This document shows positions 1 through 5,794 of a stretch of DNA of 6,317 nt, one piece after another. Under the pieces are notes generated by a model. The model ran no database searches, had not been told where the DNA came from, and saw nothing but the letters and a program-made list of their open reading frames with translations. The stretch lies in contig RXIE01000059.1 of the NCBI GenBank assembly GCA_004212135.1, positions 1-6,317 of the forward strand, in the 5' to 3' direction. The translations under genes and the position numbers were made by a program. The stretch is from Candidatus Methanophagales archaeon ANME-1-THS. Lineage in GTDB: Archaea; Halobacteriota; Syntropharchaeia; Alkanophagales; Methanospirareceae. How positions within the stretch are numbered: the first letter of the stretch is position 1; every line of letters begins with the position of its first letter.

Positions 1-48
1 TGATGCAGCAGCCCAGATCAAACCCATCACGGGTGGTGGCGTGTATTA
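1..48 (+). repeat. Left arm of a 48-bp exact inverted repeat (fragment of reductase gene)
   Basis: Bases 1-48 are identical to the reverse complement of 3362-3409, which lies inside the geranylgeranyl reductase-family gene. Read in the phase starting at base 2, the arm encodes DAAAQIKPITGGGVYY, residues 286-301 of that enzyme. Identity ends at base 49 (c against t); bases 50-51 and 53-54 still match, then similarity is lost. The arm begins at the first base of the window, so 48 bp is a minimum length. The downstream phase does not continue as a reductase, so this is a fragment joined to the radical SAM gene. It may be a chimeric contig end or a real partial duplication. Confidence 0.93.
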
Positions 49-1034
49 CGGCATACCGCTCCAAAGAAGGTGCGCTGAACGATACCGAGATCCTCGCACC
101 CTGTCGAACCGGCGGATGCTGGTCATGTGCGGTCATCGTCAACCGCCAGTTGAAGCCGAGTTGCGTAACACCGGTGGAAGAAGGGATGGAGATCCTCACT
201 GATCCCGGTGAGAGAGCGAGAGAAGAGCCAAAACGGGTGGTTTCCGGGTTTCAGGGCCACGCGGTCGGCGGGGTTGGCACGCCCCACTGGATAAAGCCAC
301 GAACCTTTGGATCGAGAGCCATAGAGGTCGCCTGTTTCGCACATGGCTGTATACTCCGGTGCCCCGCGTGCCAGAACTGGCAGATTACCTATTCCGCAAT
401 CGAAGAGCCTCTGTCACCACTCGAAACCGCGCAGATCCTGACGAGCGAACGGCGATGGTATAGCGTGAATCGAATGGCGATCTCCGGCGGGGAATGCACA
501 CTGAACCGGCGATGGCTTGTGGAATACCTGAAGGAGTTGAAACGGCTGAACCGAGACGAAAAGGCGAGATTGCACGTGGATACCAACGCCGTGGTGCTCA
601 CTGAGGATTATATAGACGAACTCGTGCGTGCAGGTGCGACGGATATCGGCGCTGATGTGAAGGGCCTGGAGCTCGATACCTTCATGAACATCACAGGTAT
701 AGAGGACCGGGAACTGGCCACGAAACTCCGGGATACCGAATGGCGCGCTATCAAATATCTCGCCGAAGAGTATGCTGATAAGATCTTTGTGGGTATCGGG
801 ATACCTTACAATGAGGCGCTCATCTCCACCGAAGAACTCTACAAGATAGGAGAACGGATCGCGGACTGGTCGCCCGATATCCAGGTAAGCGCGCTGGATT
901 ACAGACCCATGTTCAGACGAATGGATATACGAAAACCGTTATATGAGGAGATGCGGCGGGTGAAACACGTCTTGGAAGAGAGCGGGCTCAGATGCGTGAT
1001 CTGTCAAACGGAGTTCGGAATGCTCGGCCCATGA
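3..1034 (+). CDS. Radical SAM protein with N-terminal 2Fe-2S ferredoxin-type domain; 5' end doubtful
   Basis: Probable radical SAM enzyme of unknown substrate, related to the PflA/AmmeMemoRadiSam-like group. Residues 34-54 carry four cysteines (C34, C39, C42, C54) with the C-x4-C-x2-C-xn-C spacing of plant-type 2Fe-2S ferredoxins. The radical SAM cluster motif C116-x3-C120-x2-C123, followed by QNW, binds the 4Fe-4S cluster, and a GGE motif lies at 162-164. The C-terminus (ending near CQTEFGMLGP) looks natural. The annotated ATG and about the first 15 codons lie in the 48-bp fragment copied from the reductase gene, so they are probably not the native start. The ferredoxin fold also lacks its usual first strands, and the frame is open to the window edge. 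The authentic sequence probably resumes near residue 16. The gene stands alone on this strand and converges with dapA. Fusion and family are well supported; the reaction is not known. Confidence 0.85.
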   Translation: MQQPRSNPSRVVACITAYRSKEGALNDTEILAPCRTGGCWSCAVIVNRQLKPSCVTPVEEGMEILTDPGERAREEPKRVVSGFQGHAVGGVGTPHWIKPRTFGSRAIEVACFAHGCILRCPACQNWQITYSAIEEPLSPLETAQILTSERRWYSVNRMAISGGECTLNRRWLVEYLKELKRLNRDEKARLHVDTNAVVLTEDYIDELVRAGATDIGADVKGLELDTFMNITGIEDRELATKLRDTEWRAIKYLAEEYADKIFVGIGIPYNEALISTEELYKIGERIADWSPDIQVSALDYRPMFRRMDIRKPLYEEMRRVKHVLEESGLRCVICQTEFGMLGP

Positions 1035-1092
1035 ACAATCTTTCTGGATACTAACCAAAGCAGAATTTGAAGAAGCGAAAAAGAAGGATAGC

Positions 1093-1116
1093 GGAAGAAG
1101 GGAATAACATTCTTCC
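1093..1116. terminator. Possible hairpin between convergent genes
   Basis: GGAAGAA (1093-1099) and TTCTTCC (1110-1116) can pair as a 7-bp stem around a 10-base loop. It lies in the 135-base gap between the convergent radical SAM and dapA genes. There is no long T-run directly after it on either strand, and archaeal termination usually depends on T-tracts, so this is a weak candidate. Confidence 0.25.
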
Positions 1117-1169
1117 ATAACTGGCATCGTAGGGAAAAACTGAAGGTCTCCAATAGCCACTTTCGGTGT

Positions 1170-2057
1170 CTATAACAGCCCTACCCGTTCCATAACCTTC
1201 CGCAACTTCGCCACGTTCGCGTCACTCAACGGGCCCAGGGGGAGCCTGACACGACCCGCCGGCAATCCCAGCAGCTCCGCGGCTTTCTTCACCGGTATGG
1301 GGTTCGTCTCCAGGAACATCGCGTCAAAGAGCGGATACAGCTTGAGATTCAGCTCCTGCGCCTTCTTCAGATCTCGCTTCGCCATCGCATTATACATCGC
1401 ACACATCTCCTTGGGCGCGATATTCGCGGCCACCGAGATCACCCCCTTACCGCCCAGGCTCATGATGGGCAGTGTGAGGAAATCATCGCCGGCGAGAACC
1501 GTGAAGTCCAGACCCTGCTCCGCAGCTAACCGAATTATCGTTCCAATCTGTTTCAAATCGCCCGAAGCCTCTTTCACGCCTTTGAGATTCTCCACTTCTG
1601 CCGCAAGCTCCACGGTGGTTTCAGCACTCACATTCTGGCCCGTTCTCGATGGTATGTTATATAAGATCAAGGGTATATCGACTGCAGCGCCAATCTTCCT
1701 GAAATGCTCCTTCAAGCCTGTTACATTCGGTTTATTGTAATAGGGCGTAATCAGAAGACAGGCATCCGCACCGACATCTTCCGCAGATTTGGTGAGGTCT
1801 ATCGCCTCCCTGGTGTTGTTCGACCCCGTCCCTGCGATCACCGGCACCGTTGCATACTCCACAACCGCACGGATCACTTCTTTATGCTCCTCGTGTGAAA
1901 GCGTTGCGGATTCTCCCGTCGTGCCGCAGGGGACTATGCCCGCTACGCCGCCTTCTATCACATACTCCACAAGCCGCTTCAAGCCATCCTTATCGACCCG
2001 GTCGTCCCGGGTGAATGGCGTGATGAGCGCGGGATAAACACCTTCAAGCTTTAACAT
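1170..2057 (-). CDS. dapA: 4-hydroxy-tetrahydrodipicolinate synthase (DapA)
   Basis: Condenses pyruvate with aspartate semialdehyde in the diaminopimelate route to lysine; a cytosolic TIM-barrel enzyme. At 295 residues it is full length for the family. Visible signatures are the GTTGES block with T46 and T47, ITPYYNKP at 103-110, the Y133 and R138 pair in LYNIPSRTG, the Schiff-base lysine K162 in GVKEASG, and LETNPIPVK near the C-terminus. These match the catalytic residues of the Escherichia coli enzyme (T44/T45, Y133, R138, K161). The ATG lies 14 bases inside the end of rps17e, so translation is probably coupled to the ribosomal gene. The stop is TAG. No dapB or asd is adjacent in this window. 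Related members of the superfamily (N-acetylneuraminate lyase, aldolases) are less likely given the intact DapA motifs. Confidence 0.96.
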   Translation of the reverse strand: MLKLEGVYPALITPFTRDDRVDKDGLKRLVEYVIEGGVAGIVPCGTTGESATLSHEEHKEVIRAVVEYATVPVIAGTGSNNTREAIDLTKSAEDVGADACLLITPYYNKPNVTGLKEHFRKIGAAVDIPLILYNIPSRTGQNVSAETTVELAAEVENLKGVKEASGDLKQIGTIIRLAAEQGLDFTVLAGDDFLTLPIMSLGGKGVISVAANIAPKEMCAMYNAMAKRDLKKAQELNLKLYPLFDAMFLETNPIPVKKAAELLGLPAGRVRLPLGPLSDANVAKLRKVMERVGLL

Positions 2058-2250
2058 CTTCCTTCTTACTCTCCTTTCTTTTTCTATGCGTGATATAGCC
2101 CGCTACCCGGTTGCGCACATCTTTGCTCTCTATATTCGTATACTCCTCGACGAGCTTCTTATTCACCTCAAAGTCATCGGTGAACTTAACCACATCCTTC
2201 AGCAACTGCTTTGCCAGACTCTTTATATAAATCGGTTTAATCGCGCCCAC
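2044..2250 (-). CDS. rps17e: 30S ribosomal protein eS17 (S17e)
   Basis: Small archaeal/eukaryotic-type ribosomal protein of 68 residues, the usual archaeal length. The core blocks FTDDFEVNKKLVEEYTNI and VRNRVAGYITHRKR are typical of the family. The C-terminus is a lysine-rich tail. The start is GTG at 2250; its G is also the last base of the upstream gene's TAG stop, so the two reading frames touch. The 3' end overlaps dapA by 14 bases. This arrangement points to one transcript with coupled translation. Linkage of rps17e to dapA is, as far as I recall, seen in other Euryarchaeota, which supports the assignment. Confidence 0.95.
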   Translation of the reverse strand: MGAIKPIYIKSLAKQLLKDVVKFTDDFEVNKKLVEEYTNIESKDVRNRVAGYITHRKRKESKKEDVKA

Positions 2251-2480
2251 TAGGTCTCACTCTCTTCCTTTTCACTTCCCGTCTCGCACTCGCCGAGCTC
2301 CACACTCTTCTCGCGCATGGTACTCACACCAATCATCAAGAATACCGCACCGACTAAGAGCACAAAGATGGGAATCACTCCTTTTATGACCGTTATCACT
2401 TCACCCAAGAAGTACCATATGCCTGCCACGCCCAGAACTGCTAATATAACTCCAACCAATAATTCTTTCATTCCTTTCAT
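2250..2480 (-). CDS. Small two-helix membrane protein, unknown function
   Basis: A 76-residue protein that I cannot assign to a named family. Two hydrophobic segments are clear: about residues 7-25 and 35-53. They are separated by a short GEVITVIKG linker, so the protein probably forms a helical hairpin in the cytoplasmic membrane. The N-terminus is short and basic (MKGMKE). The tail after residue 56 is charged and ends in an acidic, serine-rich stretch. By the positive-inside rule both ends probably face the cytoplasm. It lies 28 bases downstream of rps15 and touches rps17e, so it is part of the ribosomal operon. A strong purine-rich ribosome binding site supports real translation. The alternative start is Met4. 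It could assist membrane targeting or be an unrelated passenger gene; nothing in the sequence decides this. Confidence 0.8.
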   Translation of the reverse strand: MKGMKELLVGVILAVLGVAGIWYFLGEVITVIKGVIPIFVLLVGAVFLMIGVSTMREKSVELGECETGSEKEESET

Positions 2481-2490
2481 GTTTTATACC

Positions 2491-2500
2491 ATCTCCTCCT
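2491..2500 (-). promoter_or_regulatory. Ribosome binding site of the small membrane protein gene
   Basis: The minus strand reads AGGAGGAGAT here, complementary to the CCUCC core of the archaeal 16S rRNA 3' end. The ATG at 2480 follows after about ten bases. This is the strongest Shine-Dalgarno match I see in the window and supports both the gene and the outer of its two possible ATG starts. Confidence 0.7.
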
Positions 2501-2508
2501 GCTTTTGC

Positions 2509-2979
2509 CTATCTCCTCAACATAACTTCGGCAACTTCGGGCTTGTATCTCCAATCCTCTGGCAAGACCTTATCTCTTCTATAATACTTCACGAGCCTTC
2601 TGATCTTCGATTCGGTTAAGTGGAGCGCGGTTTTATTATGCACATCCTTCTTATGCTCTTCCAAATGCTTTCTTAATTTCAGCGCTTTTTGCATTAAATT
2701 CTGGAGGTCTTCGGGAATCATGCCCACTTTATTCCTCTCCTTCAAGATCCGCTTGATCTTCTTCCCCGTGACCAGGGCGACGCTTGGCACACCGTAGCTG
2801 TCTCGCAGGATGATCCCTATTGTACTCGTCGAAAAACCCTGATTCGAAAGGTCTTCCACTTTCTTCTCCACCTCTTCCGCAGTCATCTCCACCCATTCAG
2901 GTACTGTTCTTCTGAGCCTCAAGCTAAAAGGTCTCTTAGAGCCCGACTTCCCTTTCTTTCTCGCATGCATCCGTGCCAT
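2509..2979 (-). CDS. rps15: 30S ribosomal protein uS15 (S15, archaeal S13e-like)
   Basis: Component of the small subunit that binds the central domain of 16S rRNA. The 156-residue length matches the archaeal/eukaryotic form and is well above the roughly 90 residues of bacterial S15. The first about 65 residues are the extra N-terminal region: a basic MARMHARKKGKSGSKRP start, then PEWVEMTAEEVEKKVEDL and a GFSTSTIGIILRDSYG block. The S15 fold follows, with HLTESKIRRLVKYYRR and LPEDWRYKPEVAE near the C-terminus. The ATG is preceded by a GGAGAAGGAA ribosome binding site ending right next to it (2981-2990). A TATA-like box sits about 60 bases upstream, inside the end of the reductase gene. It is the first gene of the rps15, membrane protein, rps17e, dapA cluster. 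Confidence 0.97.
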   Translation of the reverse strand: MARMHARKKGKSGSKRPFSLRLRRTVPEWVEMTAEEVEKKVEDLSNQGFSTSTIGIILRDSYGVPSVALVTGKKIKRILKERNKVGMIPEDLQNLMQKALKLRKHLEEHKKDVHNKTALHLTESKIRRLVKYYRRDKVLPEDWRYKPEVAEVMLRR

Positions 2980-3021
2980 TTTCCTTCTCCAAAGCCCCCT
3001 CTTTGCCTCAGCCTGATAACC

Positions 3022-4263
3022 TTATCCTTGCTTTATATATAAATACTTTAGGATGTTCCTCGCCATCACATTCAAGAGGCGGGGATTCTTTATAAGCTCA
3101 CGAAGTGCACGAGCAGGATAATCCATATCGCCCGTTTTCCGCAGGTGCTGCGCGATATCGTGTCGCGAGAGTGTCTGGAGAACGGTATCCAGGTCCCGAT
3201 CGCTCATGACACAGCGTAATCGATGAACCTTCAGCCCGAACGTTATCTCTCTCCCGATCGCCCTCCGCCACCGTCTCTCATACTCCTTGAGCCGCTTCAT
3301 GTCACCGTTCAAACTCGCTTGTGCCGCTATCTCGCCTGCTATCTTGCCACATATCATACCATAATACACGCCACCACCCGTGATGGGTTTGATCTGGGCT
3401 GCTGCATCACCGACCAACAAAATCCCGCTATTCTTATCCGCTTTTACTGTATGATGCCCTCGGTAGCCGAGCCCTAACGGAAGGGGGATCATCCCCACAG
3501 TAACTTTCGACCGGGTGCCTTTGTACTTCTTCGCGATAACTGGATGCTCAAGTACCATCCTCTTTAAAAATGGCATGGGGCTGGGCTGCGGCGAAACCGT
3601 CTTATCGATGCAGAGACCAATTCGAGCGGTTTCCGCACCGAGTGGAATAACCCAGGCAAAGAAGCCGGGAGCGATAGTTCTGCCCACAAAAATCTCGGCA
3701 AACGGCTCACCGATCGTATATGCCCCTTCCAGTTGCACGCAGCTCAGGCGTCTCGTGCTGGTCGTGAGCCCCGCCATCTTCGCCACAGAACTCCTCACAC
3801 CGTCCGCGCCAATAACGACCGTTGCTCTTATCTTCTCCTCTCTATTCATTGTATGTGCAGTGACGATGAGCCCCTGCTCCCCTTCTCTTTTCCCTATGCC
3901 GTTAACTTTGTGCCCGGGTAGTAGCTCTGCACCTTCCTCCGCGGCCGATCGCGCCAACGCCTGATCAAACGCATCCCTCCGGATAGCAAAAGCCCTCTGA
4001 TCCGGAGATTCAAGGATCAATTCCGAGGACGGGGAATAGACAACCGCGCCCTTTATCTCGCTGGTGATGAATGAGGTATCGAGGAGCTCGCTCTCTTCAA
4101 TCGCTCGTCTGCTTATGAGCCCCGCACAGTGGACCGGCTTCCCTATTTCCGCATGCTCCTCGAGTATGAGCGTCGAAGCGCCCCCCTTTGCCGCATATTT
4201 CGCAGCCATGCAGCCCGCGGGACCGCCACCAACCACAACGACATCATACTCGAGCATAACCAT
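3022..4263 (-). CDS. Geranylgeranyl reductase-family flavoprotein
   Basis: Likely FAD-dependent reductase that saturates the isoprenoid chains of archaeal ether lipids or their geranylgeranyl precursors; membrane-associated. The 413 residues match the family length. Residues 6-17 form the Rossmann start YDVVVVGGGPAG, followed by LEE at 34-36 for the FAD ribose. KPVHCAGLIS (42-51) is a family signature, GADG lies at 152-155, and GDAAAQIKPITGGGVYYG (285-302) is the second FAD-binding motif. Two starts are possible: Met1 at 4263 and Met3 at 4257. There is no good ribosome binding site, and a TATA-like box centred about 25 bases upstream of Met3 suggests a leaderless mRNA starting at or near Met3. 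The stop is TAA. Part of the gene (3362-3409) recurs inverted at 1-48. Exact substrate is not shown; other family members act on different polyprenyl compounds. Confidence 0.9.
   Translation of the reverse strand: MVMLEYDVVVVGGGPAGCMAAKYAAKGGASTLILEEHAEIGKPVHCAGLISRRAIEESELLDTSFITSEIKGAVVYSPSSELILESPDQRAFAIRRDAFDQALARSAAEEGAELLPGHKVNGIGKREGEQGLIVTAHTMNREEKIRATVVIGADGVRSSVAKMAGLTTSTRRLSCVQLEGAYTIGEPFAEIFVGRTIAPGFFAWVIPLGAETARIGLCIDKTVSPQPSPMPFLKRMVLEHPVIAKKYKGTRSKVTVGMIPLPLGLGYRGHHTVKADKNSGILLVGDAAAQIKPITGGGVYYGMICGKIAGEIAAQASLNGDMKRLKEYERRWRRAIGREITFGLKVHRLRCVMSDRDLDTVLQTLSRHDIAQHLRKTGDMDYPARALRELIKNPRLLNVMARNILKYLYIKQG
3036..3043 (-). promoter_or_regulatory. TATA-like promoter element for the rps15 operon
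   Basis: The minus strand reads TTTATATA, a near-consensus archaeal TATA box, within the last codons of the reductase gene. Initiation about 25-27 bases downstream would fall near 3012, giving a leader of about 33 bases that carries the rps15 ribosome binding site. It would let the ribosomal operon be expressed independently of the reductase gene upstream. Confidence 0.6.
3362..3409 (-). repeat. Right arm of the 48-bp inverted repeat, inside the reductase gene
   Basis: This is the intact-context copy. It encodes residues 286-301 in the conserved second FAD motif of the reductase, and the frame runs through it without disruption. The copy at 1-48 is in the opposite orientation about 3.3 kb away and is joined to unrelated sequence, so this copy is the likely source. 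Confidence 0.93.
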
Positions 4264-4278
4264 AACAGAGCGCCAATC

Positions 4279-4286
4279 CTTTTATA
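4279..4286. promoter_or_regulatory. TATA-like box, possibly shared by divergent reductase and rpl24p genes
   Basis: The minus strand reads TATAAAAG, and the plus strand reads CTTTTATA followed by G, so the site is AT-rich in both directions. On the minus strand it is centred about 25 bases from Met3 of the reductase, which fits leaderless transcription. On the plus strand initiation would fall near 4308, giving a leader of about 42 bases for rpl24p. The minus-strand role is better supported. Confidence 0.5.
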
Positions 4287-4350
4287 GTTCAAAGGTTTAG
4301 TAATCGCAGAGGATAGATAAGATTCTCAGTACCGGGGGAATGAGTGATAG

Positions 4351-4716
4351 ATGAAAAGGATAGCCGAGAAGGCTCAGCAACCAAGAAGACAGAGGAAAGC
4401 GAGATATAACGCACCCTTACATATCAGACATAAGTTCATGAGTGCACCTCTTTCCGAGGAACTCCGCGAAAAATATGGGAAACGAAGTCTCCCGTTGAAG
4501 AAAGGGGATACAATAAAAGTGCTGAGAGGCGATGATAAAGGTAAAGAGGGTAAAGTGAGGTCCGTAGACCTGAAGAATGAAAAGATCACGGTGGAAGGTG
4601 TTGTGGTTGCGCGATCCGATTTATCAGAGGTGCCGCGGCCCATCCATCCCTCGAATGTCATGATCACCAAGTTGGAATTAAAGGATAAACTCCGTGAAGA
4701 GACCTTGAAGCGATGA
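4351..4716 (+). CDS. rpl24p: 50S ribosomal protein uL24 (L24, archaeal type)
   Basis: Large-subunit assembly-initiator protein that binds 23S rRNA. The 121 residues match the archaeal form. Residues 11-35 carry the strongly conserved block with KARYNAPLHIRHKFMSAPLS, then LREKYGKRSLPLKKGD. A KOW motif spans about 47-83, with KVLRGDDKGKEGKV at its centre. The start ATG follows GAGTGAT, a partial match to the anti-Shine-Dalgarno complement with short spacing. The first six or so residues extend slightly beyond the usual N-terminus. In most archaea this gene sits in the S10/spc ribosomal cluster between rpl14p and rps4e. Here it stands alone between a lipid reductase gene and an HD-domain gene, so it has been moved or the cluster has broken up. 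Confidence 0.96.
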   Translation: MKRIAEKAQQPRRQRKARYNAPLHIRHKFMSAPLSEELREKYGKRSLPLKKGDTIKVLRGDDKGKEGKVRSVDLKNEKITVEGVVVARSDLSEVPRPIHPSNVMITKLELKDKLREETLKR

Positions 4717-4721
4717 AGAAC

Positions 4722-4739
4722 CGCGGGCACCCGGCCGCG
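4722..4739. terminator. GC-rich hairpin between convergent stops
   Basis: CGCGG (4722-4726) and CCGCG (4735-4739) can form a 5-bp GC stem around an 8-base loop. The element fills the 23-base gap between the rpl24p TGA and the HD-gene TAG almost exactly. It could act in both directions, but there is no T-run after it, so a role in termination is only a guess from position. Confidence 0.3.
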
Positions 4740-5261
4740 CTACAATCCGCCCATCACGTCCTCATGGAGCGCTCTCATGCGCTTGAGTGCAGGATGCGCT
4801 TCACCTAATTGCGCCTTTAAATTTGAGATTGTATCTTCTATGCTCGTTCTCCTCGAGCCATCAATCAAATTATCCGCGTGCGCGACTATCTTCTCTTCCA
4901 TGGTCTCTGGCATGAGATCGATGCCGGGTAAGCCCAATTCTTTCGCTTCCGCTGCCGTTATTCCTGCACCCACATGCCGCTGGATTATCCGCACGAGGCG
5001 TTCATTCAACCGTAACGCGCGCGCCATTTCGCCACCCACGTACCCGTGGTCAACCCCATGGGAACGAGCTCTGCCCAGATCATGCAGGAGTGCACCCGCA
5101 AAGACCAGTTTTTCGTCAACTCGGTCATGGTAGCGACGCGCGATCTCCAGCGCCAATTCAGCCACCGCAATACAATGGTTGATAACCGCTTCGTCACAGC
5201 CAACCGCGCGTAATATCCCGATGCAGTGGCTCAGTATCCCTCTCTTAATTGCTTCTTCCAA
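4740..5261 (-). CDS. HD-domain phosphohydrolase, archaeal HDIG-like family
   Basis: Probable metal-dependent phosphohydrolase of unknown substrate, cytosolic, 173 residues. The HD signature is complete: H29 in NHCIAVAELA, the H60-D61 pair in ALLHDLGR, H72 and H96 (QRHVGAGIT), and D130 in IVAHADNLID. The order H...HD...D is that of active HD enzymes rather than a decayed copy. It resembles the uncharacterised archaeal family I know as TIGR00295, where GAGIT and a following GLP are typical. The start is a TTG at 5261; no ATG or GTG lies in frame before the essential H29, and a stop at 5280-5282 limits extension. The gene therefore overlaps the end of tfe by 31 bases and is probably translated by coupling. 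The substrate could be a nucleotide or cyclic nucleotide, as in other HD proteins, but this is not shown. Confidence 0.88.
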   Translation of the reverse strand: MEEAIKRGILSHCIGILRAVGCDEAVINHCIAVAELALEIARRYHDRVDEKLVFAGALLHDLGRARSHGVDHGYVGGEMARALRLNERLVRIIQRHVGAGITAAEAKELGLPGIDLMPETMEEKIVAHADNLIDGSRRTSIEDTISNLKAQLGEAHPALKRMRALHEDVMGGL

Positions 5262-5764
5262 TTCTCGATCTCGGTTATCTTACCCTCTAACTCTCGTATC
5301 AAGTCGCCATTATCAAAAAATTCATAATTTGATTCGCACTCGTCACACCAGAAGGTCTTCTCCGCTGCCTCTTCAAATGATACACGCTGACAACTGCATT
5401 GATAAGAGGCCCCTTTACATTCGGATTCCAGTTTCTTTCTCAGTCCACGTAACTCTCGGTCAACCTCTTCTTCCATGAGTTTCTTGACTTTGTTCTGGTC
5501 GAAGCTCCACCAGTAGGTAATCCAGCCGCTGATATCATCACGTTCCGTCCTGTATTCAGCTATCCGGTTCTCATACAACGTGTAGAGCACCTTGCGTACC
5601 GAGGTGAGTTTGGTATCAGTTAATCCCGCAATCTCCTCATCGGTTATCTCCCGCTCTGGTAAATGCTCCATGATCTTTAAGCCCTCGTCCCCCACCATCT
5701 TTCTGAAATATTCCTTCACCATGGGGTTATCTGACAGCAGCATCCGTGATCGCTCTCCACTCAT
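5231..5764 (-). CDS. tfe: Transcription factor E (TFE alpha, TFIIE-alpha homologue)
   Basis: Basal transcription factor that helps RNA polymerase open the promoter with TBP and TFB. The N-terminal winged helix covers about residues 10-95, including VGDEGLKIMEHL, ITDEEIAGLT and VRKVLYTLYENRIAEYR, then the WITYWW patch. A charged helix (about 90-115) leads to a zinc ribbon with C123, C125, C140 and C143. The first cysteine pair is C-x-C instead of the usual C-x2-C, and the spacing to R127 is shorter than normal; C116 might substitute. The coordinates give the longest frame. Met8 at 5743 is the better start: it fits the family's N-terminal length, has GGAG about 11 bases upstream, and suits the distance from the AT-rich box at 5778-5788. 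The 3' end overlaps the HD gene, implying a two-gene operon. Confidence 0.94.
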   Translation of the reverse strand: MSGERSRMLLSDNPMVKEYFRKMVGDEGLKIMEHLPEREITDEEIAGLTDTKLTSVRKVLYTLYENRIAEYRTERDDISGWITYWWSFDQNKVKKLMEEEVDRELRGLRKKLESECKGASYQCSCQRVSFEEAAEKTFWCDECESNYEFFDNGDLIRELEGKITEIENWKKQLREGY

Positions 5765-5777
5765 AGTATAACTTCGG

Positions 5778-5788
5778 ATAAAATTAAA
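5778..5788 (-). promoter_or_regulatory. AT-rich TATA-like box upstream of tfe
   Basis: The minus strand reads TTTAATTTTAT. Initiation about 25-27 bases downstream would fall around 5757, between the two candidate tfe starts, giving a short leader to Met8 at 5743 rather than to the ATG at 5764. The match to the archaeal TATA consensus is moderate. Confidence 0.45.
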
Positions 5789-5794
5789 GTTTGC

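Noticed and set aside
939..1160. Minus-strand open frame across the radical SAM 3' end and the gap
   Set aside because: It overlaps a well-supported coding end, lacks any recognisable domain and has no clear ribosome binding site.
1297..1740. Plus-strand open frame of 147 codons opposite dapA
   Set aside because: It is antisense to a gene with complete catalytic motifs, and its own translation shows no recognisable domain.
2222..2231. TTTATATA-like box on the minus strand within rps17e, as a dapA promoter
   Set aside because: It encodes the PIYIK stretch of S17e and lies about 170 bases before dapA, while the 14-base overlap already explains dapA translation.
3515..3964. Plus-strand open frame of 149 codons opposite the reductase gene
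   Set aside because: A shadow of the real minus-strand coding sequence; the translation is serine- and proline-rich with no motif.
4340..4354. Four-codon upstream frame (ATG AGT GAT AGA TGA) overlapping the rpl24p start
   Set aside because: Too short to judge; the bases are better explained as a partial Shine-Dalgarno region.
4374..4730. Minus-strand open frame of 118 codons opposite rpl24p
   Set aside because: rpl24p is certain from its conserved blocks; the antisense frame is a by-product of its codon use.
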